DNA of 64,000 nucleotides from Nilaparvata lugens (GCF_014356525.2 NC_052517.1:4933493-4997492), one strand, 5' to 3'. Counted from the stretch's first letter, positions 22,669 to 33,885 are shown. Numbers and translations: made by a program. The notes: generated from the sequence alone by a model not told the origin.

Positions 22669-23165
22669 AGACTGGGTGAGGATGAAGAAGAAGAAGAAGA
22701 AGAAAAAAAAAAGGAGAAGAAGAAGAAGAAGAAGAAGAAGAGAAGAAGAAAGAAGAAGAAGAAGGACCTAAGAGGAGAAGATAAATTGAAGATGAATAGA
22801 GAAGGGGACTGGGTGAGGATGAAGAAAAAGAAGAAGAAGAAAATGACGGAGAAGAAGAAGAGGAAGATTATGATGATAATGAAGAGGGAGAAGTACAGGA
22901 AGAAGAAAAAGAAGATGGAGAAGATGACGATGACGATGTAGAAGAAGACAAAAGAAGAGGAAGAAGAAGACGGAAGAAGAAAAAACACTAGAAGGAGAAG
23001 GATATTTAAATGAAGGGATTGATAAGTGAATGTAGGTGATAAAGAGGGAATAGCTGGAAGGAGTGATGATGACAGAGAAGAAAGACTGAAGGAGTGAAGA
23101 TGACAAAGGAGAAGTAGAGAAGTAGAGAAGAAGAAGAAAAAGAAGAAGCAGAAGAAGTGGAGAAT
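22669..23165. repeat. purine-rich tract
   Basis: GAA/GGA/GAT runs. Repeats the word GATAAATTGAAGATGAATAG seen at 22270. Confidence 0.9.
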
Positions 23166-23515
23166 TAAATCCGATGTTCCAGATGCCGCCTAATCCACTC
23201 CAATGGTACTGTTTCTGGAAATGATACACGGCTTTATATAAATAAAATCTTGTGCTTCTTTTCTGGGGATTTAGATTTGAGAGAGTAAGAGAGAGTGAGA
23301 GGGCGAGAGAGAGTGAGTGAGAGAATGGGTGAAAGAGTTTTTAGATTACACTTTTAGAAGCCGGAAGTAATGTTTCTAGGATAGAAACATGTTTGTTTTC
23401 AATTTCAGAGCTATCGTTGTATCCAAACCCAAATTAAAAGAGGAGTGAAGAAGGAGAGGGATAAGAAGAAGAAGGAGAAGAAGAAGAAGAAGAAGAAGGA
23501 GAAGAAGACGTGACT
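23166..23515. other. unassigned, partly GA-rich
   Basis: A short mixed sequence (23166-23275) is followed by (GA/GT)n and a GAA run. TTTCTAGGATAGAAA near 23371 is a small palindrome. Confidence 0.4.
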
Positions 23516-23845
23516 ATAGTGAGGTCCACGTTATAATGACAGTATTTGATCAACTTTGGTTTTGCTATCCTTGTCTATCATTCCACAAAGCAGATGACGA
23601 ATATAACAAATCATAGTATTGTGTATCAAGTTGAGATGATACTGTATCATTTTGATTTTACTGTATCATGTGTGGTGATACTGTATCATATTCTGTATCA
23701 TATCGGTGGTATTATCCTTTTCTTGGTCCGCAGCGATACCAATTATGTTTTTGACAGTTTAGAAATATAATTAATTAATGCAGAGAATCGGCATCGCTAT
23801 TCTTCTATCTTTATCCACTGCCATTATAACGTGGACCTCACTGTA
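23516..23845. mobile_element. MITE-A, both ends present
   Basis: Left TATAGTGAGGTCCACGTTAT, right TTATAACGTGGACCTCACT, about 328 bp. The interior carries the GATACTGTATCAT subrepeats on the left and the TCTTTATCCACTGCCA right-end form, making it a hybrid of two MITE-A subtypes. Confidence 0.82.
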
Positions 23846-25180
23846 ACAGGAAAAGGTGGTGAGAAGACTGGGTGTAGATTTGGACGAAGAAGAAGAAGAT
23901 AAAGAACGAGGAGAAATATGAGAGGAAGAAAATGAATATGTAGGAGATGGAGAAGAAGAAGGAGGAGAGGAAGTAGATGAGGCAGAAGAAGAAGCAAGAG
24001 AGGAAGAATACGAAATAGGAGAAGAAGTAGAATGAGAAGTAGAAAATGATGAGGAGGAAAGATGATAAAGGAGGAGACGTGACTATGAGGAGAAAGTGGA
24101 GAGGAGTCTGGAAGTAGGTATGGACGGAGAAGAAGAAAATAAGGAGAAGAAATATAAGAGGAAGAAGATGAAGATGTAGAAAATGAGGAGAAGAAGAAGA
24201 AGAATAATTGAAAGTAGAAGATGATGATGATGATGAAGAAGAAGAAGAAAAGGAAGAAAAAGAACAGGAAGAAAAAAAAGAAGGAGACGTGAGTATGAGG
24301 AGGAAGTGGAGAGGAGACTGGAAGAAGGTATGGACGGAAAAAAAGCGGAAAGGAGAAGAAACATAGGAGGAAGAAGATGAAGATATAGAAAAGGAGGAGA
24401 AGTGGAAGAATTGAAAGTAGAAGATGTTGATGATGATGAAGAAGAAGAAAAGGAAGAACAAGAACTGGAAGAAGAAGGAGGAGGAGGAGACTGGGAATAG
24501 ATTTGGACGAAAAAGAAGAAGAAAAAGAAGGAGGAGGAATATAAGAGGAAGGAGATGAAGATGTAGAAAAGGAGGAGAAGATGAAGAATGAGAACAAGGA
24601 AAAGGAATAAGAAAATGAAAAAGAAGCAAGCAAGTAGAAGAAGAAAAGAAAATAGGTGGAGAAAAATGAAGAAGAAGAAGAAGAAGAAGAAGGAGAAGAA
24701 AGAAGCAGAATAAGAAGAAGTAGAAAAAGAACAAAAAGAAGAAGAAGAAGAAGAAAAAGATGATGATGATGAGGGAGAAGAAGAAGCAGAATAAGAAGAA
24801 GTAGAAGAAGAAGATTAAGCAGAATAAGGAGAAGTAGAAGAAGATGATGAGGGAGAAGAAGAAGGAGGAGGAGACGTGACTAGGAGGAGGAGGTGGTGAG
24901 GAGACTGGAAGTAGATTTGGACGAAGAAGAAGAAGAAGAAATAGAAGGAGAAGAAATATAAGAGGAAGATGTTGAAAGAGGAGGAGAAGATGAAGAATGA
25001 GAGAACAAGAATAAGAAAATGAAAAAGAAGAAAACAAGTAGAAGAAGAAAAGAAAATAGGTGGAAAAATATGAAGATCAAGAAGAAGAAGTAGAAGAAGA
25101 TGAAGAAGAAGAAGAAGATGATGATGAAGAGGAAAAATATGGTGAAGAAGGAGATATGAGAAGAAGAAAAGAACAGATAC
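23846..25180. repeat. purine-rich block with ~180-bp recurring modules
   Basis: Modules like GAGGAGACTGGAAGTAG-TTTGGACG recur near 24095, 24310, 24483 and 24895, and GTAGAAGATG-TGATGATGATGAAGAAG near 24209 and 24418. The long Ser/Phe/Leu-rich minus-strand frames are artefacts of (TTC)n. Confidence 0.88.
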
Positions 25181-25245
25181 TGTGTAAGAGAGGGAAATGA
25201 TAGGAAGGCATTGTTACCACTTTTCCATTTCCATCACTTCCATAG

Positions 25246-26018
25246 TATAGTGGAGAAAGATAGGAGAACAACGTTGCCGATCCTCTGTCTTGTCAATGCC
25301 TTCTATTATAGACGGAAGCTGATACAGGTTTATTGATATAATATTTAACTGTGTTCATCATCGTTTTAAAAAATTAATTATATTAAGCAGGAAATTATAT
25401 TTTTTAATAATTTCATAATGAATTTTCATAATTGAGAAGGAATATTTTGTTGATTAATTATTAATTCTACATTGTTAAAAGACGATCTAGCAACAGAGCA
25501 AAGCGAGAAAGAGATAGGGCTATCCGCTTTGTTGAATGATAAACAAGGATAGCAATGCCATTGCTAATCAAACTCTACCTTTATTGACCGAGGGAAGTGA
25601 GGTCTAAGATTCAAGTCGACGGTTTGGCATTTCTCTTAATGTTCAAATGTTTAAATGTTTATATGTTGCGCATTTACGGCGAAACGCGGTAATAGATTTT
25701 CATGAAATTTGACAGGTATGTTCCTTTTTAATTGCACGTCGTCGACGTATATACAAGGTTTTTGGAAATTTTGCATTTCAAGGATAATATAAAAGGAAAG
25801 AGGAGCCTCCTTCATACGCCAATATTAGAGTAAAAATTAGACTATAGAATTATTCATCAAAAATCAGCTAACAAGTGATTACACAGATGTGTGGAGAAGC
25901 CAGTCTATGCTGTATTTCTATAAGGTCTCTAGTTTCAATCAGGTACTTGTGGATGAGAATACTGCGTGAGGTCTACTGTTCACAGAACTACTAGTAACGT
26001 GGAACTAACTATAGTGAT
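25246..26018. mobile_element. MITE-A with element D inserted in its right end
   Basis: Left part TAGTGGAGAAAGATAGGAG, lacking ~25 bp of the terminal repeat, runs to ACTCTACCTTTAT at about 25583. Element D follows, and the terminal repeat resumes as TAACGTGGAACTAACTATAG at 25995-26014. Confidence 0.8.
25584..25996 (+). mobile_element. element D, full copy nested in MITE-A
   Basis: TTGACCGAGGGAAGTGAGG ... CACAGAACTACTAGTA. The insertion point is the TTATAA of the MITE-A terminal repeat. Confidence 0.8.
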
Positions 26019-26036
26019 TTGTGGTTCAAGCCGTAC

Positions 26037-26120
26037 TGCTTGATAGATATAGATATATACTATAGATATATATAGTATATAGATATAGATATATAGATAT
26101 AGATATAGATATATACTGCT
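26037..26120. repeat. (TATAGA)n-type microsatellite
   Basis: ATAGATATAGATATA repeats. Confidence 0.9.
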
Positions 26121-26146
26121 AGATATATTATCTGATCTAGGATTAT

Positions 26147-26283
26147 TTTTTTTATTATGGAAATAAATTGGAGGGTCATCTGTTCAAATGCTATTTAATG
26201 AATAAATTATACAAGGAATGGAGAATGTTAATGTATTTACAGCATTAAATTGAGATTTTCATTTAATAATAATTTATTTATTT
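26147..26283. mobile_element. element I terminal fragment
   Basis: ATGGAAATAAATTGGAGGGTC ... TTTACAGCATTAAATTGAG ... TTTAATAATAATTTATTTA. Repeated at 26950-27090, and its end matches element I at 52170-52205. Confidence 0.6.
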
Positions 26284-26324
26284 ATTGTTGATTCTTGTCA
26301 ATCATGATCAATCCCGTCTGAAAT

Positions 26325-26949
26325 ATACTAGTAGTTCTGTGAACAGTAGACCTCGTGCTCAAGGAGTTACATTGACCTGTTGTTATGTTTTCTCAAAAAT
26401 TAATAAATAATTTATTAATTAAAAATGTCTTGCAAAAATCCTAGATAAACATAGAGCTTTCTGTTCTATATCGTCCCGGAATGTGAGTGTGAGCGCTGTT
26501 ATCAGGTCTGGCTGCAACTGTCTACAACGTTGATGGAAAGATACATTTTCAAGATGATCGATGTTTTTGAACGGGTAGTATTATAGTGAACTGTCTACTA
26601 ACGTTGATAGAAAGATACATTTTCAAGATGTTCGATGTTTTTGACGGGTAGTATTATAGTCCACTAGACAGCTGATTTATAATGAATAATTCTATAGTCT
26701 GATTTTTACTCTAATATTGGCGTATGAAGGAGGCTCCTTTTTTCTTTTATATTATCCTTGAAATGAAAAATTTCCAAAAACCTTGTACATACGTCGACGC
26801 GCAATTAAAAAAAGAACATACCTGTCAAATTTCATGAAAATCTATTACCGCGTTTCGCCGTAAATGCGCAACATATAAACATTTAAACATTAAGAGAAAT
26901 GCCAAACCGTCGACTTGAATCTTAGACCTCACTTCGCTCGGTCAATTAA
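26325..26949 (-). mobile_element. element D2 (long form)
   Basis: It shares both ends with D but has a different middle. This includes AGGTCTGGCTGCAACTGTC and a 74-bp tandem repeat (2 units, 26519-26665) with AAGATACATTTTCAAGATG. The copy at 39287-39956 has three repeat units. Confidence 0.75.
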
Positions 26950-27090
26950 TTTTTTTATCATGGAAATAAATTGGAAGGTCATCAGTTCAAATGCTATTTA
27001 ATGAATAAATTATACAAGAAATGAAGAATGTAAAATTAATGTATTTACAGCATTTAATGGGATTTCCGTTTGATAATATTAATTTATTTA
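26950..27090. mobile_element. element I terminal fragment
   Basis: Copy of 26147-26283, running into the assembly gap. Confidence 0.55.
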
Positions 27091-27190
27091 NNNNNNNNNN
27101 NNNNNNNNNNNNNNNNNNNNNNNNNNNNNNNNNNNNNNNNNNNNNNNNNNNNNNNNNNNNNNNNNNNNNNNNNNNNNNNNNNNNNNNNNN
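27091..27190. other. assembly gap (100 N)
   Basis: Exactly 100 N, a common placeholder for a gap of unknown size. It lies between repeat sequences. Confidence 0.99.
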
Positions 27191-27358
27191 CAATCAATCA
27201 ATCAATTAAAGTTTTATTTTCCTTCATACAATGCATACATGAATGTATAATTACATAAATAAATTGACAATTAACAAAATAAGTTAAAAGTAAAATAGTG
27301 TTATTATTAAATACGGAAAGTCCCTGAAAAGGTTAAAAACCTGAGCGCAGGGGCCGAG
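27191..27358 (-). mobile_element. retroelement 3' tail H5
   Basis: On the minus strand, AATAAAACTTTAATTGATTG ends in (ATTG)n. Upstream lies CTCGGCCCCTGCGCTCAGG. Truncated or unknown at its other end. Confidence 0.45.
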
Positions 27359-27720
27359 ATATTTTCTATTTCATTTTCAATTTCTGTCAATTAATATTTC
27401 TATTGTAATGTTTTAGTAAACATTTTCTATACTAGTGAGGTGCACATGGAGAAAGATAGGAGAACAATGTTGCCAATCCACTGTCTTGTCAATGTCTTCT
27501 ATAGACGGTAGCTGATACAGGTTTATTGATGTAATTTTAACTGTTCATTCTAGTTTAAAATAATCAATATATTTTATTAAGCAAGAAATTATGTGTTGCA
27601 TTAATTTCATGATAAATTTCCAGAATTAAGATGAAATATTTTGTTAATTAATTATTAATTCTACATTGTTAAAAGACAATCTGGCAACAGCTACCTGCTC
27701 TATCCCTTTCTAGCTCCTCA
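27359..27720. mobile_element. MITE-A, partial
   Basis: One 78-bp-type unit is followed by TAGTGAGGTGCACATGGAG and the MITE-A body to GACAATCTGGCAACAG. The right terminal repeat is missing. Confidence 0.7.
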
Positions 27721-28065
27721 CTTTTGATAAATTGTTTTTAAAATATGTAGAAATATAACGAGTTTCCAAAATAGTCAATTCAAATTATGAACATTTATAA
27801 TAATTATATAATTGAAAATATATTTTCTTTACGATTAAAATAATATGATTGGAAAAATATTGGTCTTATAGATTGAGAAAATATAATGAATTTCCAAAAT
27901 ATGCTATTTCTATTATAAACATTTATAATAAAATCTTGGAAAAATATTTTTTCTTTACTATTAAAATAATATGATTGATCATTAGCATGAAAATATGTAA
28001 CTCTTTAGCAACTTAGTTGATTGACTCATTGTACTAGAAATTTTCTTTACTCAACTTTATTTTCC
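27721..28065. other. AT-rich unassigned, with internal duplication
   Basis: AATATAACGAGTTTCCAAAATA/AATATAATGAATTTCCAAAATA and ATTTTCTTTAC-ATTAAAATAATATGATTG occur twice, about 120-150 bp apart. No gene seen. Confidence 0.5.
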
Positions 28066-28310
28066 AACTAACGAGTTACCCATGCTCTGCAAGGGTCTAA
28101 TTAAAATCTTGACAAACTGAAAACTTGACGTCATAAAATCTTGAAGAATTTGAAATACGACTATAACCATCCTCGGTAAATTAAGAATCTATATGCAGTA
28201 TTTCAAGTTAATGAGTTGAGTAGTTGAGACGTGATGATGCGTCATTCGTGAATTTCCCATCCCCTACGTGTTTAAGCCAGTTCTTTCCTTCATTATTAAT
28301 ATTGGGGCAC
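28066..28310 (+). mobile_element. element C
   Basis: GAGTTACCCATGCTCTGCAA ... ACCATCCTCGGTAAATTAAG ... TGATGATGCGTCATTCGTGA. The copy at 35076 begins CCCGTGCTCCGCAAGGGTC. Confidence 0.7.
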
Positions 28311-28708
28311 CGAGCTTTGCTCGTTTTACTATTATATTGAGCGAGCAATTTCTGTATAAATATTTGTATATATTTTCATATCTGGTTATTAATGTTTAAC
28401 GGATCTCGAAAACGGCTCTAACGATTTTCACGAAATTTGGAACATAGTAGTTTTATAATATAAAAATTCGATTGCACTAGGTCTCATCCCTGGGAAAACT
28501 CGCTGAGGGACATTAAAAGGATGATTCATCCTTGGCTGAAACAGCTGTGGATAGTGAAAAAGAGAGTGAGTATGTGAAAAATCAAAATGTCGCATCCCCG
28601 AAATTCATAAGATGACATAGTCCGCTGTGAAATATAAACACGATCATTTTTGAGAATTGTGTTCTGTTTATCAATCAATAAAAATATCAAGCGAAGCTCG
28701 GTGCCCCG
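28311..28708 (-). mobile_element. element B, inverted partner 1
   Basis: CAATTTCTGTATAAATATTTG ... ACGATTTTCACGAAATTTGG ... AGCGAAGCTCGGTGCCCCG. Together with the next copy it forms a palindrome-like pair with ~350-bp arms. Confidence 0.78.
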
Positions 28709-29062
28709 ATGTTTTTTATTTATTGATAAACAGAACACAATTCTCAAAAATGATCGTGTTTATATTTTACAGCTGGCTATAGGCCTACGTCAGCTTATGA
28801 ATTTCGGGGATGCGATATTTTGATTTTCAACAGAATCACTCGCTCACTTTTTACTATCTACAGACGACGAAAGTCTCAGCTGTTTCAGCCAAGGATGAAT
28901 AATTATTCTTTTAATGACGTTTAGCGAGTTTTCCCAAGGATGAGACCTAGTGCAATCGAATTTTTATATCATAAACATACTATGTTCCAAATTTCGTGAA
29001 AATCGTTACAGCTGTTTTCGAGATCCGGTGAACGTAAATAACCAGCTATAAAAATATAATGG
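28709..29062 (+). mobile_element. element B, inverted partner 2
   Basis: TTATTGATAAACAGAACACA ... TTCGTGAAAATCGTTACAGC ... AACCAGCTATAAAAATATAA. Confidence 0.78.
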
Positions 29063-29228
29063 GATAGATCATAAATTGTGATGTGGAAAGCAAATAGGGA
29101 CCAGTTGGCTCAAAAAATCAGATTCGAGATATCATTCCTCCTCAATAAAGGAGACTATAAGGAGCAATTAAAAGAAAAATTCAGATCGATATCTTGGAAA
29201 ATGACTGAGTTATACCTATTCAAATATA
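29063..29228. other. unassigned, short open frame
   Basis: A 67-codon frame (29078-29281) runs into element F. It has no recognised domain and no codon or splice context, so it is not called as a gene. Confidence 0.3.
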
Positions 29229-29810
29229 AAAAATCTGGTGTGGCGCACTCACACAACTTTCCTTGCCGTTATGAAAATTGATCACCTGACGCAAGTGTTC
29301 CCGCGCATCTCAAGTCTACTATTCAAAGATTTGAGCCAGCTGGTGACAGGGCAATAACGCTGGAGACACACAAAGTTTGCTATCTCTTCATAGTGAATCA
29401 TTTAATAGAATCAACAGTTGCCAACAGTTTGCAATAATTGGATAATCACATCTTCTCGAATTTCGAGCTTATTTTTAATTTTAGGTGAAAATGTTACTGA
29501 ACATTAATTGTAGAGATTTTCATGATCAATCTTTTTCACTTGGAATTTTTTGTTTAAATTGTATCTGAAGCCTGATAATTGGAAATCTAAAATCAAACTT
29601 AGCATAGATGGGGTGGAGCTCCTGGAATTTTCACAGTAATGGGACTTGTGGCAGTTGATAGAGCTTATCAATGACTAATCTAGGTATAAATTTAATCAAA
29701 ATCGTTGGAGCCGTTTTCGAGAAAATCTCGAAAAACCCTGTTTTTGACAACATTTTCGCCATTCTAGCCGCCATCTTGAATTGCATTTGATTGAAACTCT
29801 CCCGACAAAA
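29229..29810 (+). mobile_element. element F/G, 5' part
   Basis: TCTGGTGTGGCGCACTCACA ... ACTGAACATTAATTGTAGAG ... GGAGCCGTTTTCGAGAAAAT ... TAGCCGCCATCTTGAATTGC. Matches 43828-44375. It ends ~110 bp before the sog exon. Confidence 0.7.
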
Positions 29811-29920
29811 CTGGTCCCTTCTCGTTTCCCGCTTCGTTAAACGCTTATGTGTTTACCCTACACCTTACCTGTTACTTGAACTAAAATTAAACTTTCTCTA
29901 ACTTTAATTAATTTTTTCAG

Positions 29921-30024
29921 AATGTCAATTTGGAAAACAATTACGAGAGCTTGGGAGTTCGTGGTTTGCCGATCTGGGTCCCCCTTTTGGAGTCATGTAC
30001 TGTATCAAATGCGAATGTCTACCG
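29921..30024 (+). CDS. sog: sog (short gastrulation/chordin) exon, first half of VWC/CR1 domain
   Basis: Sog/chordin is a secreted BMP antagonist that patterns the dorsoventral axis; its cysteine-rich (CR/VWC) domains bind BMP ligands. This 104-nt exon sits between a strong acceptor (TTTTTTCAG, AG at 29919-29920) and a strong donor (GTAAGT from 30025). Two leading bases complete a codon from an upstream exon, and the frame then runs to a codon boundary. The peptide begins CQFGKQLRELGSSWFADLG and continues PPFGVMYCIKCECLP. This closely matches what I recall of the start of CR1 in insect Sog, including the first cysteine and the CxxCxC cluster. It supplies 4 of the 10 VWC cysteines; the other 6 are in the exon at 52473. 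Upstream exons for the signal/anchor region are not seen in the 29.9 kb to the left. There are no stops or indels. The identity is by family recognition, not a search. Confidence 0.88.
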
Positions 30025-30238
30025 GTAAGTTAAATCCATTATTTTTATTCTCATTCCAAACTTTTACTTCTGAAAACTTCTATTTATTTATGAAATAGTA
30101 TCACATTATCATGTAGAGAATGTTTAAAAATAGCTTAAAGTGTTATTAAATACATATAAAATTACAATATCATGTAAAGAATGTTTATAAATATCTTAAA
30201 GTGTTATTAAAAACTTCTAAATAGTTTGATGCTTGAAA

Positions 30239-30452
30239 CTGTAGTGAGGTCCACGTTATAATGGCGGTGTTTGATTAACAATGGTATTGCTATCCTTGTC
30301 TATCATTCAACAAAGCTCTATCTCTTTCTCGCTTTGCTCTGTTGCCAGACCGTCTTATAACAATGTAGAAATATAATTAATTAACAAAATATTTCATTTT
30401 AATCATGAAAATTTATTATGAAATTATTTAAAAATCAAATTTATAAAACATA
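30239..30452. mobile_element. MITE-A, left half
   Basis: TAGTGAGGTCCACGTTATAA ... GAAATTATTTAAAAATCAAA, cut by the F/G tail at about 30453. Confidence 0.75.
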
Positions 30453-30517
30453 ATTGAAACACACACACACACACACACACCACACCCCACCCACACACCA
30501 CACAACACACACACACA

Positions 30518-30590
<73 letters not shown>

Positions 30591-30714
30591 GACCAAAACC
30601 CAAAAACCACTTTTTTGGACTCAGGGGACCTTGAAACGTATAGAAATTTAGAAATTGGGGTACCTTAATTTTTTCGGAAAGCAATACTTTCCTTACCTAT
30701 GGTAATAGGGCAAG
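30453..30714 (+). mobile_element. element F/G, 3' part with (CA)n
   Basis: The (CA)n at 30459-30587 is followed by GGGACCTTGAAACGTATAG and CCTATGGTAATAGGGCAAG, as at 44585-44692. Confidence 0.7.
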
Positions 30715-30739
30715 GATAAATCATTATCAAAATCTCATA

Positions 30740-31164
30740 ACTATAGTGAGGTCCACGTTATAATGGGAGTGGAGAAAGATAGGAGAACAACGTTGCCGAT
30801 CTTCGGTCTTGTCAATGCCTTCTATAAACGGTAGCTAGTACAGGTTCATTGATGTAATATTAACTGTTCATTCTCGTTTTAAATCCTTGCTAAACAATTA
30901 TATTCTATTAAGCAAGAAATTTTATTTCTCAATAATTTCATAATGAATTTTCATGATTAAGATTGAATATTTTGTTAATTAATTATTAATTCTACATTGT
31001 TAAAAGACGATCTACTGGTAACAGAGCAAAGTCTCAACTTGATACACAACACCATCATTTGATACAAAACAAGATAGAACTATCTGCTTAGTGGAATTAT
31101 AGACAAGGATAGCAACACCAATGTTAATCAAATACTGTCATTATAACGTGGACCTCACTATAGC
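30740..31164. mobile_element. MITE-A, full copy
   Basis: TATAGTGAGGTCCACGTTAT ... TTATAACGTGGACCTCACTA, about 420 bp, with both terminal repeats intact. Confidence 0.88.
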
Positions 31165-31339
31165 AATATTAGTGATCGACATAACGACAATATGATACAG
31201 TATCATCTCAACTTGATACACAACACCATAATTTGATACAAGACAGGATAGAGCTATCTGATTAGTGGAATGATAGACAAGGATAGCAATACCATTGCTA
31301 ATCTAACACTGCCATTATAACGTGGACCTCATTATAGTT
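31165..31339. mobile_element. MITE-A-derived unit in tandem with the preceding copy
   Basis: Contains ATATGATACAGTATCATCTC and ends in TTATAACGTGGACCTCATTA. It shares the array unit form of 55182-56650. Confidence 0.8.
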
Positions 31340-31834
31340 CAATGCAATGCTTGAAACCAGATGCAGGTCTGAAACCTCTAAGATATTTCAAAATCTTTTT
31401 TTCGAAAACTTTTGGCTGATGCAAGCTGTTGACTGTGACTCGAAAGATTTTCAATGAAAGTGAAATTTGATTGGATGAACGCCAGGAAATTCGGTGATGG
31501 GGCTTTTTAGGGTTGGGCGTAGACTTAGAGAGAGAGGGAGTGTGAGAGAGTGTGTGAGTAAATGAGAAAGAAACGACGGGATGACTGAGAGAGAGAGAGA
31601 GTGAGAGAGAGGGGGGAGAGAGAGAGAGAGAGTGGGAAAGTGAGAGAGTGAGTGGATGAGATGAAAATTAGTGGTAGAAAATTGATTAATTTACAAAATA
31701 TTAGGACTTAGAGAGAGAGGGAGCGTGAGAGAGTTTGTGAGTGAATGATAAAGAAAGGACAGGGTGTGACTCTGTGAGAGAGAGAGAGTGGGAAAGATAG
31801 AGAGCGATCGGATGAGATGAAAGTTATTGATAAA
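31340..31834. repeat. unassigned sequence followed by (GA)n/(GT)n
   Basis: 31340-31515 is unassigned. GA-rich runs from about 31519, with a ~200-bp module (ACTTAGAGAGAGAGGGAG) occurring twice, near 31521 and 31706. Confidence 0.7.
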
Positions 31835-32153
31835 AAATTAATTAATTTACAAAATATTAATCTTGATTATGAAAACTCATCATGAAATTATTTAAAAATA
31901 TAATTTCTAGCTTAAAAAAATATAATTGATTATTTTAAACTAGAATAGTTAAAGAATTTTAAAGTACTATTTTCATGTAAAATTGGTATTGTACCGTTGG
32001 AAGTTGAATAAATAAATAAATAAATAACAGTTGATATCACATCAATAAACCTGTATCAGCCACCGTCTATAGAAGGCATTGGCAAGACAGAGGCTCGGCA
32101 ACGTTTTACTCCTATCTTTCTCCACTGCCATTATAACGTGGACCTCACTATAC
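31835..32153. mobile_element. MITE-A right part with a small retroelement-tail insertion
   Basis: ATTAATTTACAAAATATTAA ... ATAAACCTGTATCAGCCACC ... TTATAACGTGGACCTCACTA. Bases 31951-32027 are an insert ending in (AATA)n after AAAGTACTATTTTCATGT. Confidence 0.75.
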
Positions 32154-32454
32154 TCTTCTCACGCCTTCTCCTCCTCCTCCCCCTCCTCCTACTACCAGTC
32201 ATCATTCGTATTCCTCTTTAATCTATCTTCTCCATCTCCTCCTTCTCCTTTTTCCTCTTTCTCGCTTCCTCCTCCTCCTCCTCTTCACTTCTACCACCTT
32301 CTTCTTCATCTAGTTCATCACGTCATACCCTTCTCTTCCTTCTTCTTCTTCTCCTCCTTCTTCTTCTTTCTTCTTCTTCTTATTCTTCTCTTCTTCTTCT
32401 TCTTCTTCTTCTTTTTTCTCCTTCTTCTTCTCCTTCTCCTCTTTCTCTCCTATT
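32154..32454. repeat. pyrimidine-rich (TCC/TTC)n tract
   Basis: Leads directly into an H1 tail. Confidence 0.92.
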
Positions 32455-32758
32455 TGGTAGAGAGTTAGTGGGGAGGATATTTTGAATATTGTTTCCGAAG
32501 AATGGACATTGATATGTCCAAAGCTCCGCCAATTTATGTAGATGCATAACAATATAATTATTATCTATAGTTATTATATTACAAATTGCTTTTTCATATC
32601 ATATACAGTTCAATAATTATTTTCTTACTCTATATTATTATTATGTAAATTCATCTATAATGTTGCTGTATTGTAAGCTATTGTATATAAGTGTATAAGC
32701 CAGTATATATTGTTGTAATCTACATAAATAAAGTACTTAATCAATCAATCAATCAATC
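32455..32758 (+). mobile_element. retroelement 3' tail H1
   Basis: TTGGTAGAGAGTTAGTGGGG ... AATAAAGTACTTAATCAATC with four or more AATC units. Confidence 0.68.
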
Positions 32759-32994
32759 CTTCTTCACCTCACCTCCTTCTTCTTCTCCTTCTCCTCCTTT
32801 CTCTTTTTCTTCTTCTTCTTTTTCTTCTTCTTCTTCATCTTCTTCTTTTTCTTTCTCTCCTTCTCTCCTTCACCGTCACATCCTTCTTCTTCACCATCTC
32901 CTCCTCCTCCTCCTCCTCCTCATCCCCTTCCTCCTCCTCCTCCTCTACCTCTTCCTCCTCCTACTACTCCTCCTCCTCCTCCAAGTCTTCCTCA
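32759..32994. repeat. (TTC/TCC)n tract
   Basis: Pyrimidine triplets following the H1 tail. Bases 32995-33150 are unassigned. Confidence 0.92.
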
Positions 32995-33258
32995 CACAAT
33001 GACCCTCCTGCTGAATTCTTAGAATCAAACAGCAGACAGTCTGACATACAGACAGACATTCCTGTAAAGAAATTTTGTCAAATGATAAGTCACTGCTTTC
33101 TATTGTAAAGGTGCCAGACTGTTTTGTTTCGCAAAGCTGCAACGGGTGTAGGGAAGAAAGAGAAAGAGATAGTGTGTGTGGGAGAAAGAGTGTGAGAGGA
33201 CGAGGTGAGAAGAATGAGTAAGGAGAGACGGGAAGAGAGAGAGAGAATGAGTGAGATA

Positions 33259-33526
33259 GATCAGAGTTCTTTATTTATGTATGTTAAAATATATTTACTG
33301 GCTTATACACTAATTTACATTAAATGACGGTAATGCTAATTATTCAACGAATTTTACAAGTATAAACAATCAATCAATGAGAATAAAGATTGAATGCAAT
33401 TATTAGAGTAACGATGATATAATATTGTAATGTAACTTCATAAATCGGCGGTTTTTCAACAAATAATTGTCGATTCTCTAAGAAGAATATGAAATTATAA
33501 TATCCTTCCCATCAACACACGACCGA
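33259..33526 (-). mobile_element. retroelement 3' tail H2
   Basis: TTCTTTATTTATGTATGTTA ... CATCAACACACGACCG, bounded by GA runs. Confidence 0.65.
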
Positions 33527-33587
33527 GAGAGAGAGAGAGAGAGAGTGTGTGTGTTTGAGAGAGAGAGAGAGAGGGAGAGAGAGAGAG

Positions 33588-33885
33588 AGATTGATTGATT
33601 GGTTGATTGATTGAGTACTTTATTTATGTAGATTACAATATATACTGGCTTATACACTTATATACAATAGCTTACAATAAAGCAGAATTATAGATGAATT
33701 TACATAATATAGACTGAAAAAATTATTATTGAACTGTATATATGATATGAAAAAAAGCAATTTGGAATAACTATAGATAATTTATATTGTTATGCATCTA
33801 CATAAATGGCGGAGCTTTGGACATATCAATGTCCATTCTTTGGAAAGAATATTCGAAGTATTCTTCCCACTAACACTCTACCAAA
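33588..33885 (-). mobile_element. retroelement 3' tail H1
   Basis: GATTGATTGGTTGATTGATTG, AGTACTTTATTTATGTAGAT ... AACACTCTACCAAAA. Confidence 0.68.

Noticed and set aside
23824..25271. Long minus-strand Ser/Leu/Phe-rich open frames (up to ~400 codons)
   Set aside because: They are translations of (GAA/TTC)n purine-rich DNA. All overlapping frames are equally open and no domain or splice signal is present.
29078..29281. 67-codon open frame before element F
   Set aside because: It crosses into a dispersed repeat and has no recognisable domain or splice context.
30424..30684. Cys-Val and Thr-His repeat frames
   Set aside because: They arise from (CA)n inside the F/G element.
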